64,000 nt of DNA, taken from contig NZ_BSSM01000016.1 of assembly GCF_030269125.1 (NCBI RefSeq), forward strand, positions 62,001 to 126,000, given 5' to 3'. Positions 1 to 7,344 of this stretch are shown here, piece by piece. Both the position numbers and the translations under genes were made by a program. Numbering within the stretch: position 1 is the first letter of the stretch; each line of letters begins with the position of its first letter. The DNA comes from Streptomyces hygroscopicus subsp. hygroscopicus (lineage in GTDB: Bacteria > Actinomycetota > Actinomycetes > Streptomycetales > Streptomycetaceae). Below the pieces are notes generated by a model that was given only the letters and a program-made list of their open reading frames with translations, was not told the DNA's origin and searched no databases.

Positions 1-1140
1 GCCCTCGCCGATCACCGCGCCGCCGGAGCCGTGGGCCTCGCCGCGCGCGGCCTCGGTCACCGACTTGCCGCCGTGGGTGCGTTCGTCGTACTCCTGGTCG
101 CGCTCGCCCGAGGCGGCCTGTACCTCCGTGCCCTCGTACTGCCAGCTGGCGTTGTCGTACGAGCGGGTCTCGCTGTTCAGACCGGAGAAGACGCCGGACA
201 GGTCCTCGGTGTCACAGAAGTCCTCGCGCAGGATCATCGGCGCGTTGGTGTAGGCCACGACGTAGTCGCGGAAGTACTTCTCCTGCTCCAGCACGTAGTT
301 GACGATCGCGCCGAGGAACGCGATGTCCGAGCCCGCGCGCAGCGGCACGTGCAGGTCGGCGAGCGCGCTGGTGCGGGTGAACCGCGGGTCGACGTGGATC
401 ACCTTCGCGCCCCGCGCCTTGGCCTCCATCACCCACTGGAACCCGACCGGATGGCACTCGGCCATGTTCGAGCCCTCGATGACGATGCAGTCCGCGTTCT
501 GCAGGTCCTGCTGGAAGGTGGTCGCGCCGCCGCGTCCGAACGAGGTTCCCAGACTGGGAACGGTGGAGGAGTGTCAAACGCGCGCCTGGTTCTCGATCTG
601 GATCGCGCCGAGCGCCGTGAACAACTTCTTGATCAGGTAGTTCTCTTCGTTGTCCAGCGTGGCCCCGCCGAGACTCGCGATGCCCAGGGTGCGCCGGGTG
701 CGGGTCCGGTCGACCTCCCACTGCCAGCCCGCCCGGCGGGCCGCGATCACCCGGTCCGCGATCATGTCCATCGCGGTGCCGAGGTCGAGACGCTCCCACT
801 CGGTGCCGTGCGGGCGCCGGTAGAGCACCTGGTGCTCGCGGGCGTCGCCGGTGGTCAGCTGAAGGCTCGCCGAGCCCTTGGGGCACAGCCGGCCGCGGGA
901 GACGGGGGAGTCGGGGTCGCCCTCGATCTGGGTGACCTTCTCGTCCTGGACGTACACGTTCTGGCCGCAGCCCACCGCGCAGTACGGGCAGACGGACTTC
1001 ACCACCCGGTCGGCCGAGGCCACGCGGGGGGTGAGCCGTGCGCTGCGGCCGCTCTTCGCGGCGGCGCCCCGGCCCAGCGGGTCCGTCCCGGTGAGCTGGC
1101 GGTAGACCGGCCAGGAGTCGATCCAGGTGCGTACGCCCAC
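1..1140 (-). CDS. fdh: Formate dehydrogenase alpha subunit, selenocysteine-containing (3' end outside window)
   Basis: Molybdopterin (bis-MGD) formate dehydrogenase of the FdnG/FdoG type, which oxidises formate to CO2. The first 380 codons are visible. Near the N-terminus four cysteines (C51, C54, C58, C86 in CPYCAVGC and RLCPKG) bind a 4Fe-4S cluster. Codon 189 is TGA, and both sides are conserved family sequence (QIENQARV before; HSSTVPSLGTSFGRG after, then GFQWVMEAKARGAKV and VDPRFTRT), so TGA is read as selenocysteine, aligning with the active-site Sec of E. coli FdnG/FdoG. I chose GTG at 1140 because GGGAGGAG lies 6 nt upstream; GTG at 1155 is the alternative. No twin-arginine signal is seen, unlike the E. 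coli enzymes. The likely electron-transfer subunits (4Fe-4S and NrfD) lie at 5288-7329, beyond the cytochrome oxidase operon. selABC and a tRNA-Sec must lie elsewhere. Confidence 0.93.
545..561 (-). promoter_or_regulatory. SECIS-like hairpin downstream of the Sec UGA
   Basis: In the mRNA sense the sequence GTTCCCAGTCTGGGAAC is a perfect inverted repeat (six or seven base pairs, apical loop AGTCT or GTC) beginning 12 nt after the UGA. Bacterial SECIS elements sit inside the coding sequence right after the UGA; the E. coli fdhF hairpin has a closely similar apical loop (AGGTCT). SelB is the expected binder. It is predicted from sequence and position only. Confidence 0.8.
574..576 (-). other. 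In-frame UGA codon read as selenocysteine
   Basis: On the minus strand this TGA interrupts the formate dehydrogenase reading frame after codon 188. The frame continues without shift into highly conserved FDH sequence, so it is neither a true stop nor a frameshift. The local context (arginine-valine, Sec, histidine) matches the active site of selenocysteine formate dehydrogenases. Standard gene callers will split the gene here. Confidence 0.9.
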
Positions 1141-1478
1141 GGCCACTCCTCCCACTCGTCGTCCCGATTGTCCCGCGCCGGTGCCGCCGCGGCATCTCGT
1201 GCGGCGCCGGGGTACCCCGGCCGGCGGGGGTCAAACGGCCTCCGCGGGCACGCACCGCCCGGGGGCCGAGGGCGACCGGCGGACACGCACCGCCCGCCGC
1301 CGCGGACGGCGCTCGCAGGTGTGAGGCCGCTCCTCCGGGGGACCCCGGCGCTGCGGTGTGTCGGCCCACGGACCGTGACGGGCGCCCGTAATGTCCTGAT
1401 GGTCACGGTCCCGGGCGAACGAGACGGCGGGAGTGAGCGCATGGCGGGCGGAGGCCCCGGCGGGAGGGGGACGGTGCG
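1141..1478. other. Divergent intergenic region, fdh / ctaC
   Basis: About 340 bp separate the divergent fdh and ctaC genes. I find no convincing gene. The clearest structure is a 10-bp inverted repeat at 1370-1411, listed separately. Promoters for both directions are expected here, but I cannot point to a convincing -10/-35 pair. Confidence 0.6.
1370..1411. promoter_or_regulatory. Inverted repeat GGACCGTGAC-N22-GTCACGGTCC upstream of ctaC
   Basis: Perfect 10-bp arms at 1370-1379 and 1402-1411 separated by 22 nt, ending 67 bp before the ctaC start. The geometry suits a dimeric or tetrameric regulator, or a leader hairpin. No known regulator box is recognised. Confidence 0.4.
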
Positions 1479-2108
1479 GTGAGGCAGCGGCATGTCTTCG
1501 GAACCGTGTTCACCCTGGAGTCGGCCGTCGCCGGGCTCGTCTTCCTCGTCGTCCTCGGGCTGCTGACGTGGGTCGTGGTCGAACGGCGCACGCAGGAGGC
1601 GTCGGACCGGACCGAGCGGCCTCGTGTGGAGGCCTTCTACGTCGCCGCTCTCGCCGCCTTCGCCGTCTTCCTGGTCGCCTGGACCGCCTGGCAGAACTCC
1701 CGGGAGCCCCGGACGGCCGTCGTACGCCCGCTACGGGTGGACGTCACCGGTTTCCAGTGGTGCTGGACCTTCGCCTACCCGCAGTCCCCGGCCCACCGCC
1801 AGGTCACCGGCGACTGCCACGGACGGTCCCTGCCCACCCTCGTCGTGCCGGCCGGCCGGCCGGTGCAGCTGCGGCTCACCTCCCGGGACGTCATCCACTC
1901 CCTCTGGGTGCCGGCCCTGCGCTACAAGATGGACGCCTTTCCGCGCCACGTGAACACCTTCACCCTCACCCTCGACCACGAGGGCCGCTGGCGCGGGCGC
2001 TGCGCGGAGTTCTGCGGGCAGCGGCACTACGCGATGGACTTCTGGATCAAGGCGGTACCGCCCGAGCGGTACGACCGCTGGGCGCACGGCGCGGCGGCCG
2101 CCGTATGA
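1479..2108 (+). CDS. ctaC: Cytochrome c oxidase subunit II (CuA)
   Basis: Subunit II of an aa3-type oxidase; accepts electrons from cytochrome c at the CuA centre outside the membrane. The 209-aa protein has an N-terminal transmembrane segment (about 12-34), a second at 52-70, then the cupredoxin domain. All CuA ligands are present in normal spacing: H140, C175, E177, C179, H183, M186 (CAEFCGQRHYAM). There is no fused cytochrome c domain and the protein is shorter than the principal actinobacterial CtaC. The GTG start follows GGGAGGGGG. The stop overlaps the ctaD start (ATGA), so the two are translationally coupled. A bc1-aa3 supercomplex oxidase encoded elsewhere is expected in this organism; this looks like an auxiliary set. 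Confidence 0.93.
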   Translation: MRQRHVFGTVFTLESAVAGLVFLVVLGLLTWVVVERRTQEASDRTERPRVEAFYVAALAAFAVFLVAWTAWQNSREPRTAVVRPLRVDVTGFQWCWTFAYPQSPAHRQVTGDCHGRSLPTLVVPAGRPVQLRLTSRDVIHSLWVPALRYKMDAFPRHVNTFTLTLDHEGRWRGRCAEFCGQRHYAMDFWIKAVPPERYDRWAHGAAAAV

Positions 2109-3760
2109 CGGTCGCGCCCCCGGCGGCGCGGCGCGACGGCGCCGGGCGCCCGGTGCCGCCGGGCAGCTGGCTCGGCTGGGTGTCCAGCACCGACCACAAG
2201 CGCATCGGCCTGCTGACCGTCGGCACCTCGCTGGTCCTGCTTCTGGTCTTCGGCGTCTTCGCGCTGCTGATGCGCACCCAACTCGCCCGGCCCGACGAGA
2301 CGTTCCTCGCCGCGCAGGCATACGACCAGCTGTTCACCCTGCACGGCTCCGGCATGATCTACATGGTCATGACGCCGTTCGCGCTCGGCATGGGCGTCTA
2401 CCTGGTGCCGTTGCAGATCGGCGCCCCCGGCATCGCGCTGCCCCGCCTCACCCTGCTCGGCTACTGGCTCTACGCGCTCGGCGCGCTCACCATGCTCGCC
2501 GGGTTCGCCGCCCCGGCCGGGGCGCACGCCGGCGGCTGGTTCTCCTACCCGCCGCTCGCGGACAGCGCGTACTCGCCGGGCGCCGGCACCGATCTGTGGA
2601 TCGCGGGCGTCTTCGTCGCCGTCACCGGCACCATCCTGATGGGCTGGGCGGTGCTCTGGACGGTGCTGCGCCGGCGCACCCGCGGGATGACCATGCTGCG
2701 GCTGCCCGTCTTCTGCTGGGCGATGATCGCCACCTGTCTGATGGTGATCGGCGCCTTCCCCGCGCTGCTCGCCGCGCTCACCCTGCTCGCCGTGGGCCGC
2801 GCGGACGCCTCGGTGTTCCTGCACAACACGTGGAACATCGGCTACCAGCACATCTTCTGGTTCTACGGCCACCCGGTCGTGTACGTCATGTTCTTCCCCT
2901 ACCTGGCCGCGGTCGCGGAGGTGCTGGCGGTGTTCTCCGGGCGCCGCTTCTTCGGCTACCGGGGCACCGCGCTGTCGCTGCTGGTGTTCGCCGCGCTGTC
3001 GATGAGCGTGTGGGGCCACCACATGTTCGCCACCGGGCAGGTCGCCAACGACTACTACTCGTTGACCTCCATCGCCCTGCTCGTGCCCGCGGGCGTGGAG
3101 TACTTCGGCATGCTCGGCACACTCCTGGGCGGGCGGCTGCGGGCCACCACCCCGATGCTGTTCGCGCTCGCCTTCCTGCCGCAGTTCCTGATCGGCGGCC
3201 TCACCGGGATCATGGTGGGCACGCCGGTCATCGACTACCACGTCACCGACAGCTACTTCGTCGTGGCCCACCTGCACTACGTCCTGTTCGCCGGCAGCGC
3301 GTTCGGCCTCTTCGCGGCCGTCTACTTCTGGTTCCCGAAGGTCACCGGCACGCGGCTCGACGACCGGATGGGCCGCTGGCACTTCTGGCTCCTGGTGATC
3401 GGCACCAACCTCACCTTCCTGCCGATGTTCGCGCTCGGCTACCTGGGCATGCCGCGCCGCGTCTCCACGTACGCCCCCTTCGACGGCTTCGGCGCGCTGA
3501 ACCTGCTCGCCACGATCGGCGCCGGGTTCCTCGCGGCCGGCATGGCGGTCTTCGTCGTCAACGTCCTCGCGACCCTGCGCCGTTGCTCCCTCGGCCGCGC
3601 CCGGCCGGCCGGGGACGACCCCTGGCAGGCGCACACCCTGGAGTGGGCCACCACCTCACCGCCGCCGCGCCTCAACTTCCCCGCCGACCGGCCCCTGCCG
3701 CCCGTCACCAGCTTCGCGCCGCTGCTGGACCTGCGGCGGCGGGAGAGGAGCGGCGCGTGA
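2105..3760 (+). CDS. ctaD: Cytochrome c oxidase subunit I (heme-copper oxidase)
   Basis: Catalytic subunit (551 aa, about twelve membrane helices) reducing O2 at the heme/CuB centre. Heme and CuB ligands are visible: H80 (TLHGSGM), H256 with the cross-linking Y260 (GHPVVY), H305/H306 (WGHHMFATG), H389 and H391 (VAHLHYVLF). The helix VI motif is odd: most A-type oxidases have GHPEVY, whose Glu feeds protons to the active site, while here Val replaces Glu, and the preceding Tyr-Gly only half matches the Tyr-Ser substitute of A2 enzymes. The GHPVVY form recalls B-type (ba3) oxidases, although the partner is a normal CuA subunit. It overlaps ctaC and the next gene by 4 nt each. Confidence 0.92.
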   Translation: MTVAPPAARRDGAGRPVPPGSWLGWVSSTDHKRIGLLTVGTSLVLLLVFGVFALLMRTQLARPDETFLAAQAYDQLFTLHGSGMIYMVMTPFALGMGVYLVPLQIGAPGIALPRLTLLGYWLYALGALTMLAGFAAPAGAHAGGWFSYPPLADSAYSPGAGTDLWIAGVFVAVTGTILMGWAVLWTVLRRRTRGMTMLRLPVFCWAMIATCLMVIGAFPALLAALTLLAVGRADASVFLHNTWNIGYQHIFWFYGHPVVYVMFFPYLAAVAEVLAVFSGRRFFGYRGTALSLLVFAALSMSVWGHHMFATGQVANDYYSLTSIALLVPAGVEYFGMLGTLLGGRLRATTPMLFALAFLPQFLIGGLTGIMVGTPVIDYHVTDSYFVVAHLHYVLFAGSAFGLFAAVYFWFPKVTGTRLDDRMGRWHFWLLVIGTNLTFLPMFALGYLGMPRRVSTYAPFDGFGALNLLATIGAGFLAAGMAVFVVNVLATLRRCSLGRARPAGDDPWQAHTLEWATTSPPPRLNFPADRPLPPVTSFAPLLDLRRRERSGA

Positions 3761-4116
3761 GACGGCACCTGTCCGCCGCGGTGGTCGCCGGCTGGGGCCT
3801 GCTCAACGGCCTGCTGCTCGCCGTCCTCGCGGTCTACGGCGAGAGCGCGATGGTCTACTGGCTGTGGGGCTCGGTCGTGCTCGTCCTCCAACTGGTGGCC
3901 CTCGCCGTCCTGTTGTCCTCCCGCTCGGGCCCGGACCAGCATGTGCGCTACCGGGTCCCGGACCGGGGCGCGGGCGCCGTCCTGCCCACCGCGATCGGCC
4001 TGCTCCTGGTCGCCCTCTGCTTCGTCTACGGCCGCTGGCTGCTGGTCGTCGCCGTCCCCCTGCTGGCCGTCGCCGCGGTCATGCTGGCGCGGGGCACGAC
4101 GGCACGGGAGCGGTGA
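3757..4116 (+). CDS. Small four-helix membrane protein of the oxidase operon
   Basis: A 119-aa protein starting with GTG that overlaps the ctaD stop and ending in an overlap with the next gene. About four hydrophobic segments are visible (residues 5-22, 28-50, 70-88, 90-108) with a short polar loop after the second. By position it could be an accessory subunit (IV-like) or assembly helper of this oxidase, but I do not recognise a defined family. Codon usage is typical of the operon. Confidence 0.75.
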   Translation: MRRHLSAAVVAGWGLLNGLLLAVLAVYGESAMVYWLWGSVVLVLQLVALAVLLSSRSGPDQHVRYRVPDRGAGAVLPTAIGLLLVALCFVYGRWLLVVAVPLLAVAAVMLARGTTARER

Positions 4117-4643
4117 GGACCGTGGGGCACGCGGCGTCCATGTCCGTCACGGGGATGGCCTGGTCGGCGCTCCTGGTGTCCGTCGCGGTCCCGGCCGCCG
4201 TCCGCGCCCTGCGGCACTCCCCCCTGTGGAACCGGATCAGCGTGCCCGCGCCCCTCGCCCTGCCCCTGCTGGTCCTGACCCACGCCTGGGCGATCCTCGC
4301 CGGTCTCGCGGACCTGGGCCCACCGGGCGCCGCCCTCGTCACGGAATCCCTCCTGCCCGTCACCGCCGTCCTCTTCTGGCTCCCGGTGCTCACCCGCACC
4401 CGCCACCGCCTGGACGAGGGGGCCCGCTGCCTGTACCTCTTCCTCGCGGCCCCCCTCCTCGACCTGCCCGCGGTCGCCGTCATCGCCGCCGGCCACTCGG
4501 CGGCCGGCCTGGCCATGATCGTCGGCATGCTGCCCCTCGGCGGCGCGGCGGCGGCGCTCACGTGGTCCTGGGCCGACCGCGAGGAACGCGAGGCGCGGCG
4601 CCTCGCCCCGAACGCGTCCGGAGGCGATCCCCTTGCCCGTTGA
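4113..4643 (+). CDS. Cytochrome c oxidase assembly factor, CtaG-like (caa3 type)
   Basis: Hydrophobic 176-aa protein with about five membrane segments. The stretch around ESLLPVTAVLFWLPVL, followed by RLDEGARCLYLFLAAP and a final AGL-rich helix ending in WADREERE, resembles the C-terminal half of the caa3-type CtaG family, which helps install copper in CuB. Typical CtaG proteins are about 250 aa with more histidines, so this is a short or divergent member. GTG at 4113 overlaps the upstream stop; ATG at 4140 is an alternative. Position in the oxidase operon supports the role. Confidence 0.6.
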   Translation: MRTVGHAASMSVTGMAWSALLVSVAVPAAVRALRHSPLWNRISVPAPLALPLLVLTHAWAILAGLADLGPPGAALVTESLLPVTAVLFWLPVLTRTRHRLDEGARCLYLFLAAPLLDLPAVAVIAAGHSAAGLAMIVGMLPLGGAAAALTWSWADREEREARRLAPNASGGDPLAR

Positions 4644-5307
4644 CCCGCGGGTCGTGGTGTTCGACGTCAACGAGACGCTCACCGACATGAGCCCGCTCGC
4701 CGAGCGCCTCACGGCCGCCGGCCTGCCCGGCCACCTCCTCGCCGCCTGGTTCGCGGGGGTGCTGCGCGACGGCGTGGCCCTGACCCTCGCCGGCGGATAC
4801 GCGTCCTTCGCGGCCGTCGCCCGGGACGGACTGCGGGCACTGGCGGCCGAGGAGGGCCTCGGCGGCCGGGCCGCGGACCACATCCTGGCCGGTCTGGCGG
4901 AGTTGCCCCTGCACCCGGACGTGCCCGAGGGCGTACGAGCCCTGCGCGCGGCCGGGTTCCGGCTGCTCACCCTGACGAACGGCGCCGCCGACACCACCCG
5001 TGCCGTCCTCGACCGCGCCGGCCTGACCGGCCTGTTCGAGGCTCACCTGGATGTGGCCGCCCCGGCCCGCTGGAAACCGGCCCGCGAGGCCTACGCGCAC
5101 GCGCTGGCCGCGGCGGCCGTGCCCGCCGCCGCGGCACTCCTGGTCTCGGTGCACCCCTGGGACCTCGACGGCGCCGCCCGCGCGGGCCTGGCCACCGCCT
5201 GGCTGTGCCGGGCCCCGCGGCCGTACCCCTCGGCCCAGCACCCCGCCGATGTGACCGCCTCCTCGCTGCCCGAGCTGGCGCGGAAGCTCAACCCGCCCGC
5301 CGGGTGA
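4633..5307 (+). CDS. HAD-superfamily hydrolase (haloacid dehalogenase type II-like)
   Basis: The 224-aa protein has HAD motif I VFDVNETLTD near the N-terminus (nucleophile Asp plus general acid position), motif II LTLTNG, a motif III Lys in WKPAREAY, and a motif IV region VSVHPWDLDGA, all in the order of type II haloacid dehalogenases. The real substrate may be a phosphate ester; it cannot be told from sequence. TTG start at 4633 with GGAGG nine bases upstream, overlapping the previous gene by 11 bp, so it is co-transcribed with the oxidase genes although no respiratory role is evident. Converges on and overlaps the nrfD stop by 20 bp. Confidence 0.8.
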   Translation: MPVDPRVVVFDVNETLTDMSPLAERLTAAGLPGHLLAAWFAGVLRDGVALTLAGGYASFAAVARDGLRALAAEEGLGGRAADHILAGLAELPLHPDVPEGVRALRAAGFRLLTLTNGAADTTRAVLDRAGLTGLFEAHLDVAAPARWKPAREAYAHALAAAAVPAAAALLVSVHPWDLDGAARAGLATAWLCRAPRPYPSAQHPADVTASSLPELARKLNPPAG

Positions 5308-6307
5308 GCCTCTCCCGCTGCGGTACCACCGTGTACCGCGGGTCCTCCGCCGAGGCCACGCCCGCGTGGAAGACACCGAAGCGCAGGGCCGCCGAGCCGG
5401 TGAGCAGCGCGGCGCCGGCGGCCATCGCCACGCGGCGGTCTCTGCGGCGGCCGGAGAGGAGGGCCAGGCCGGCCCCCGCGACGGTCAGGGCCTCGGAGGC
5501 GCGCAGCAGGACGCGGGGCCGGCCCTGGTCGAACGGCTCGGCCGGCAGACCCATCCCGCGTTTCATCAGCTGGAAGGCGCCCAGCTCCAGTGCCGCGCCG
5601 AGCAGGGCCATCCGGCGGGCCGGGCCGGCCTGCGCGGTCGGGGCGGCGACCAGGGCCAGGCCGGAGGCCGCCGTCGCCGCGGAGCCCGCGAAGACGAAGG
5701 GCAGCCGGCGGTAGCCCTCGTGCCAGGAGGGGACCGCCGTGTCCGAGAGCAGGACCGCGGTGTAGGTGGCCACGGCGGGGCCGAGCACGGCCGCGGCCAC
5801 CGTCGCGGCCGAGCCCACCAGCCGGTAGCGGCCCGCCACCTCGGTGGCCGCGGCGGCCACGGTCAGCGGCGCGTAGCCCACGAGGATCCAGGAGCCCACG
5901 CTCATCGGCGAGGTCGGCTTGAACACCCGCAGCATGTTCAGGAACCGGGCCGGGCGGCCCAGGTCGTGCACCAGCGCGGCGAGGGAGAGGGAGATGGCGC
6001 CGGCCGCTCCGAGCTTCGCCGGGGCCGCGAGCCCCGGTCGGCCCGTCAGCTGGCCGCCCGCCGCCAGCAGCGAGGAGGCCCCCGCCAGGCCGCCGAGGTA
6101 CAGGTACCCGGCGATGTCCAGCGCCTTCCACGTCGGCTTGTTCAGCACGGGTCTGCCGTAGTACGACGAGAACGACGCGTCGGGCACCATCGGCTGCTCG
6201 CCCCGACCGCGCCGCCGCCTGCGCCGCCCCGCGTACGCCCCGGTCGGCGCCTCCCGGCCGGGCCGCTCGTCCCCGGCACCGCGCCGGGTGCCGTCCGGTC
6301 CGCTCAT
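5288..6307 (-). CDS. nrfD: NrfD-type membrane subunit, quinone-interacting
   Basis: Polytopic membrane protein (339 aa) of the NrfD/PsrC family, which passes electrons between an iron-sulfur partner and the quinone pool. After a basic, Arg-rich 40-residue N-terminus, the hallmark start is SSYYGRPVLNKPTW, and LVHDLGRPARFLNMLRVFKP with SPMSVGSW follows in the second and third helices. About eight to nine membrane segments are seen. Its start (ATG at 6307) overlaps the stop of the 4Fe-4S gene (TGATG), so the two are coupled. It probably serves the selenocysteine formate dehydrogenase at the left edge. A start at a later ATG (MVPDASF) is possible. Confidence 0.88.
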   Translation of the reverse strand: MSGPDGTRRGAGDERPGREAPTGAYAGRRRRRRGRGEQPMVPDASFSSYYGRPVLNKPTWKALDIAGYLYLGGLAGASSLLAAGGQLTGRPGLAAPAKLGAAGAISLSLAALVHDLGRPARFLNMLRVFKPTSPMSVGSWILVGYAPLTVAAAATEVAGRYRLVGSAATVAAAVLGPAVATYTAVLLSDTAVPSWHEGYRRLPFVFAGSAATAASGLALVAAPTAQAGPARRMALLGAALELGAFQLMKRGMGLPAEPFDQGRPRVLLRASEALTVAGAGLALLSGRRRDRRVAMAAGAALLTGSAALRFGVFHAGVASAEDPRYTVVPQRERLTRRAG

Positions 6308-7329
6308 CACGCCCTCCTCGAACGACCGACGAATCCACCCACCGCGAGCCCTACCAGCGTCGCCGCCGCCAGTGCCGCGTGCCGCCACATGTCCGGCAGA
6401 TCCCGGGTGGTGACCACCGGGTCCGGGGGCAGCCCGTAGACCTCGGGTTCGTCCAGCAGCAGGAAGAACGCGCCGTCGCCGCCGACCCCGTCCCGCGGGT
6501 CCTCGCCGTACAGCCGCGCGTCCGTCACCCCGGCCGCGTGCAGTTGCGCCACCCGGCCCCGCGCCCGCTCGCGCAGCTCGTCCAGCGGCCCGAACTGGAT
6601 CGAGTCCGTCGGGCACGCCTTGGCACAGGCGGGCTCCATGCCGGCGCCCAGCCGGTCGTAGCACAGCGTGCACTTCCACACCCGGCCGTCGTCCTCGCGC
6701 TGGTCGATGACGCCGTAGGGGCAGGCGGGCACGCAGTAGCCGCAGCCGTTGCAGACGTCCTCCTGCACGACGACCGTCCCGAACTCGGTGCGGAACAGCG
6801 CGCCCGTGGGGCACACGTCCAGGCAGGCCGCGTGGGTGCAGTGCTTGCACACGTCCGAGGCCATCAGCCAGCGCAGCTCGGTGCGGCCGTCGGGGGAGAG
6901 CGGGGAGATCCGGCCGGCCGGTGCCCCCTCGGGGGCGTGTCCGGGCGGGGGAGCGGTGGCGCCGGGGCCCGGGGAGGCGGCGTCGGTGCCGAGCCGGGCC
7001 GCGGCCGCGAAGACGTCCGTGTCCTCGTGCCGGACGCCGGGCTCCTGCCCGCCGAACGGTTTGCGCTGCTCGACGAAGGCCACGTGGCGCCAGGTGTCGG
7101 CGCCCAGGCCCTGCGTGTTGTCGTAGGACATGCCGGTCAGTTCGAGGCCGTCCTCCGGTACCGCGTTCCACTCCTTGCAGGCCACCTCGCAGGCCTTGCA
7201 GCCGATGCACACCGAGGTGTCGGTGAAGAACCCCATCCGCGGCGGGGCGTCCGGGTAACCGGCCGCGCCGGCCACGTTCGGCTGGGGGCCGTACCACTGG
7301 TTCCCGTGGACCTCACGGCCGTCGCTCAT
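6307..7329 (-). CDS. fdhB: Formate dehydrogenase beta-type 4Fe-4S subunit
   Basis: A 340-aa electron-transfer protein with four cysteine groups as in FdnH/FdoH: CIGCKACEVACKEWN (about 40-54), CKHCTHAACLDVCPTGA, CNGCGYCVPACPYGVID and CTLCYDRL...CAKACPTDSI, binding four 4Fe-4S clusters. The first group with KEWN is typical of formate dehydrogenase beta subunits. A C-terminal hydrophobic helix (ALAAATLVGLAVGGFVG) anchors it in the membrane. A stretch of about 45 residues rich in Gly, Pro and Ala between clusters 1 and 2 is an insertion. It lies 15 bp after qcrB and overlaps nrfD. The matching catalytic subunit is not adjacent; the best candidate is the fdh gene at the left end. Confidence 0.9.
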   Translation of the reverse strand: MSDGREVHGNQWYGPQPNVAGAAGYPDAPPRMGFFTDTSVCIGCKACEVACKEWNAVPEDGLELTGMSYDNTQGLGADTWRHVAFVEQRKPFGGQEPGVRHEDTDVFAAAARLGTDAASPGPGATAPPPGHAPEGAPAGRISPLSPDGRTELRWLMASDVCKHCTHAACLDVCPTGALFRTEFGTVVVQEDVCNGCGYCVPACPYGVIDQREDDGRVWKCTLCYDRLGAGMEPACAKACPTDSIQFGPLDELRERARGRVAQLHAAGVTDARLYGEDPRDGVGGDGAFFLLLDEPEVYGLPPDPVVTTRDLPDMWRHAALAAATLVGLAVGGFVGRSRRA

Positions 7330-7344
7330 GGCATGCCTCCTCGC

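Noticed and set aside
574..576. TGA as true stop or sequencing frameshift in formate dehydrogenase
   Set aside because: The frame is unchanged on both sides, the position equals the known Sec site and a SECIS-like hairpin follows.
2027..3634. Long open frame on the minus strand across ctaD
   Set aside because: It is the antisense of a confident oxidase gene; its protein is Arg/Glu/Gly-rich without family similarity, a usual effect of high GC third positions.
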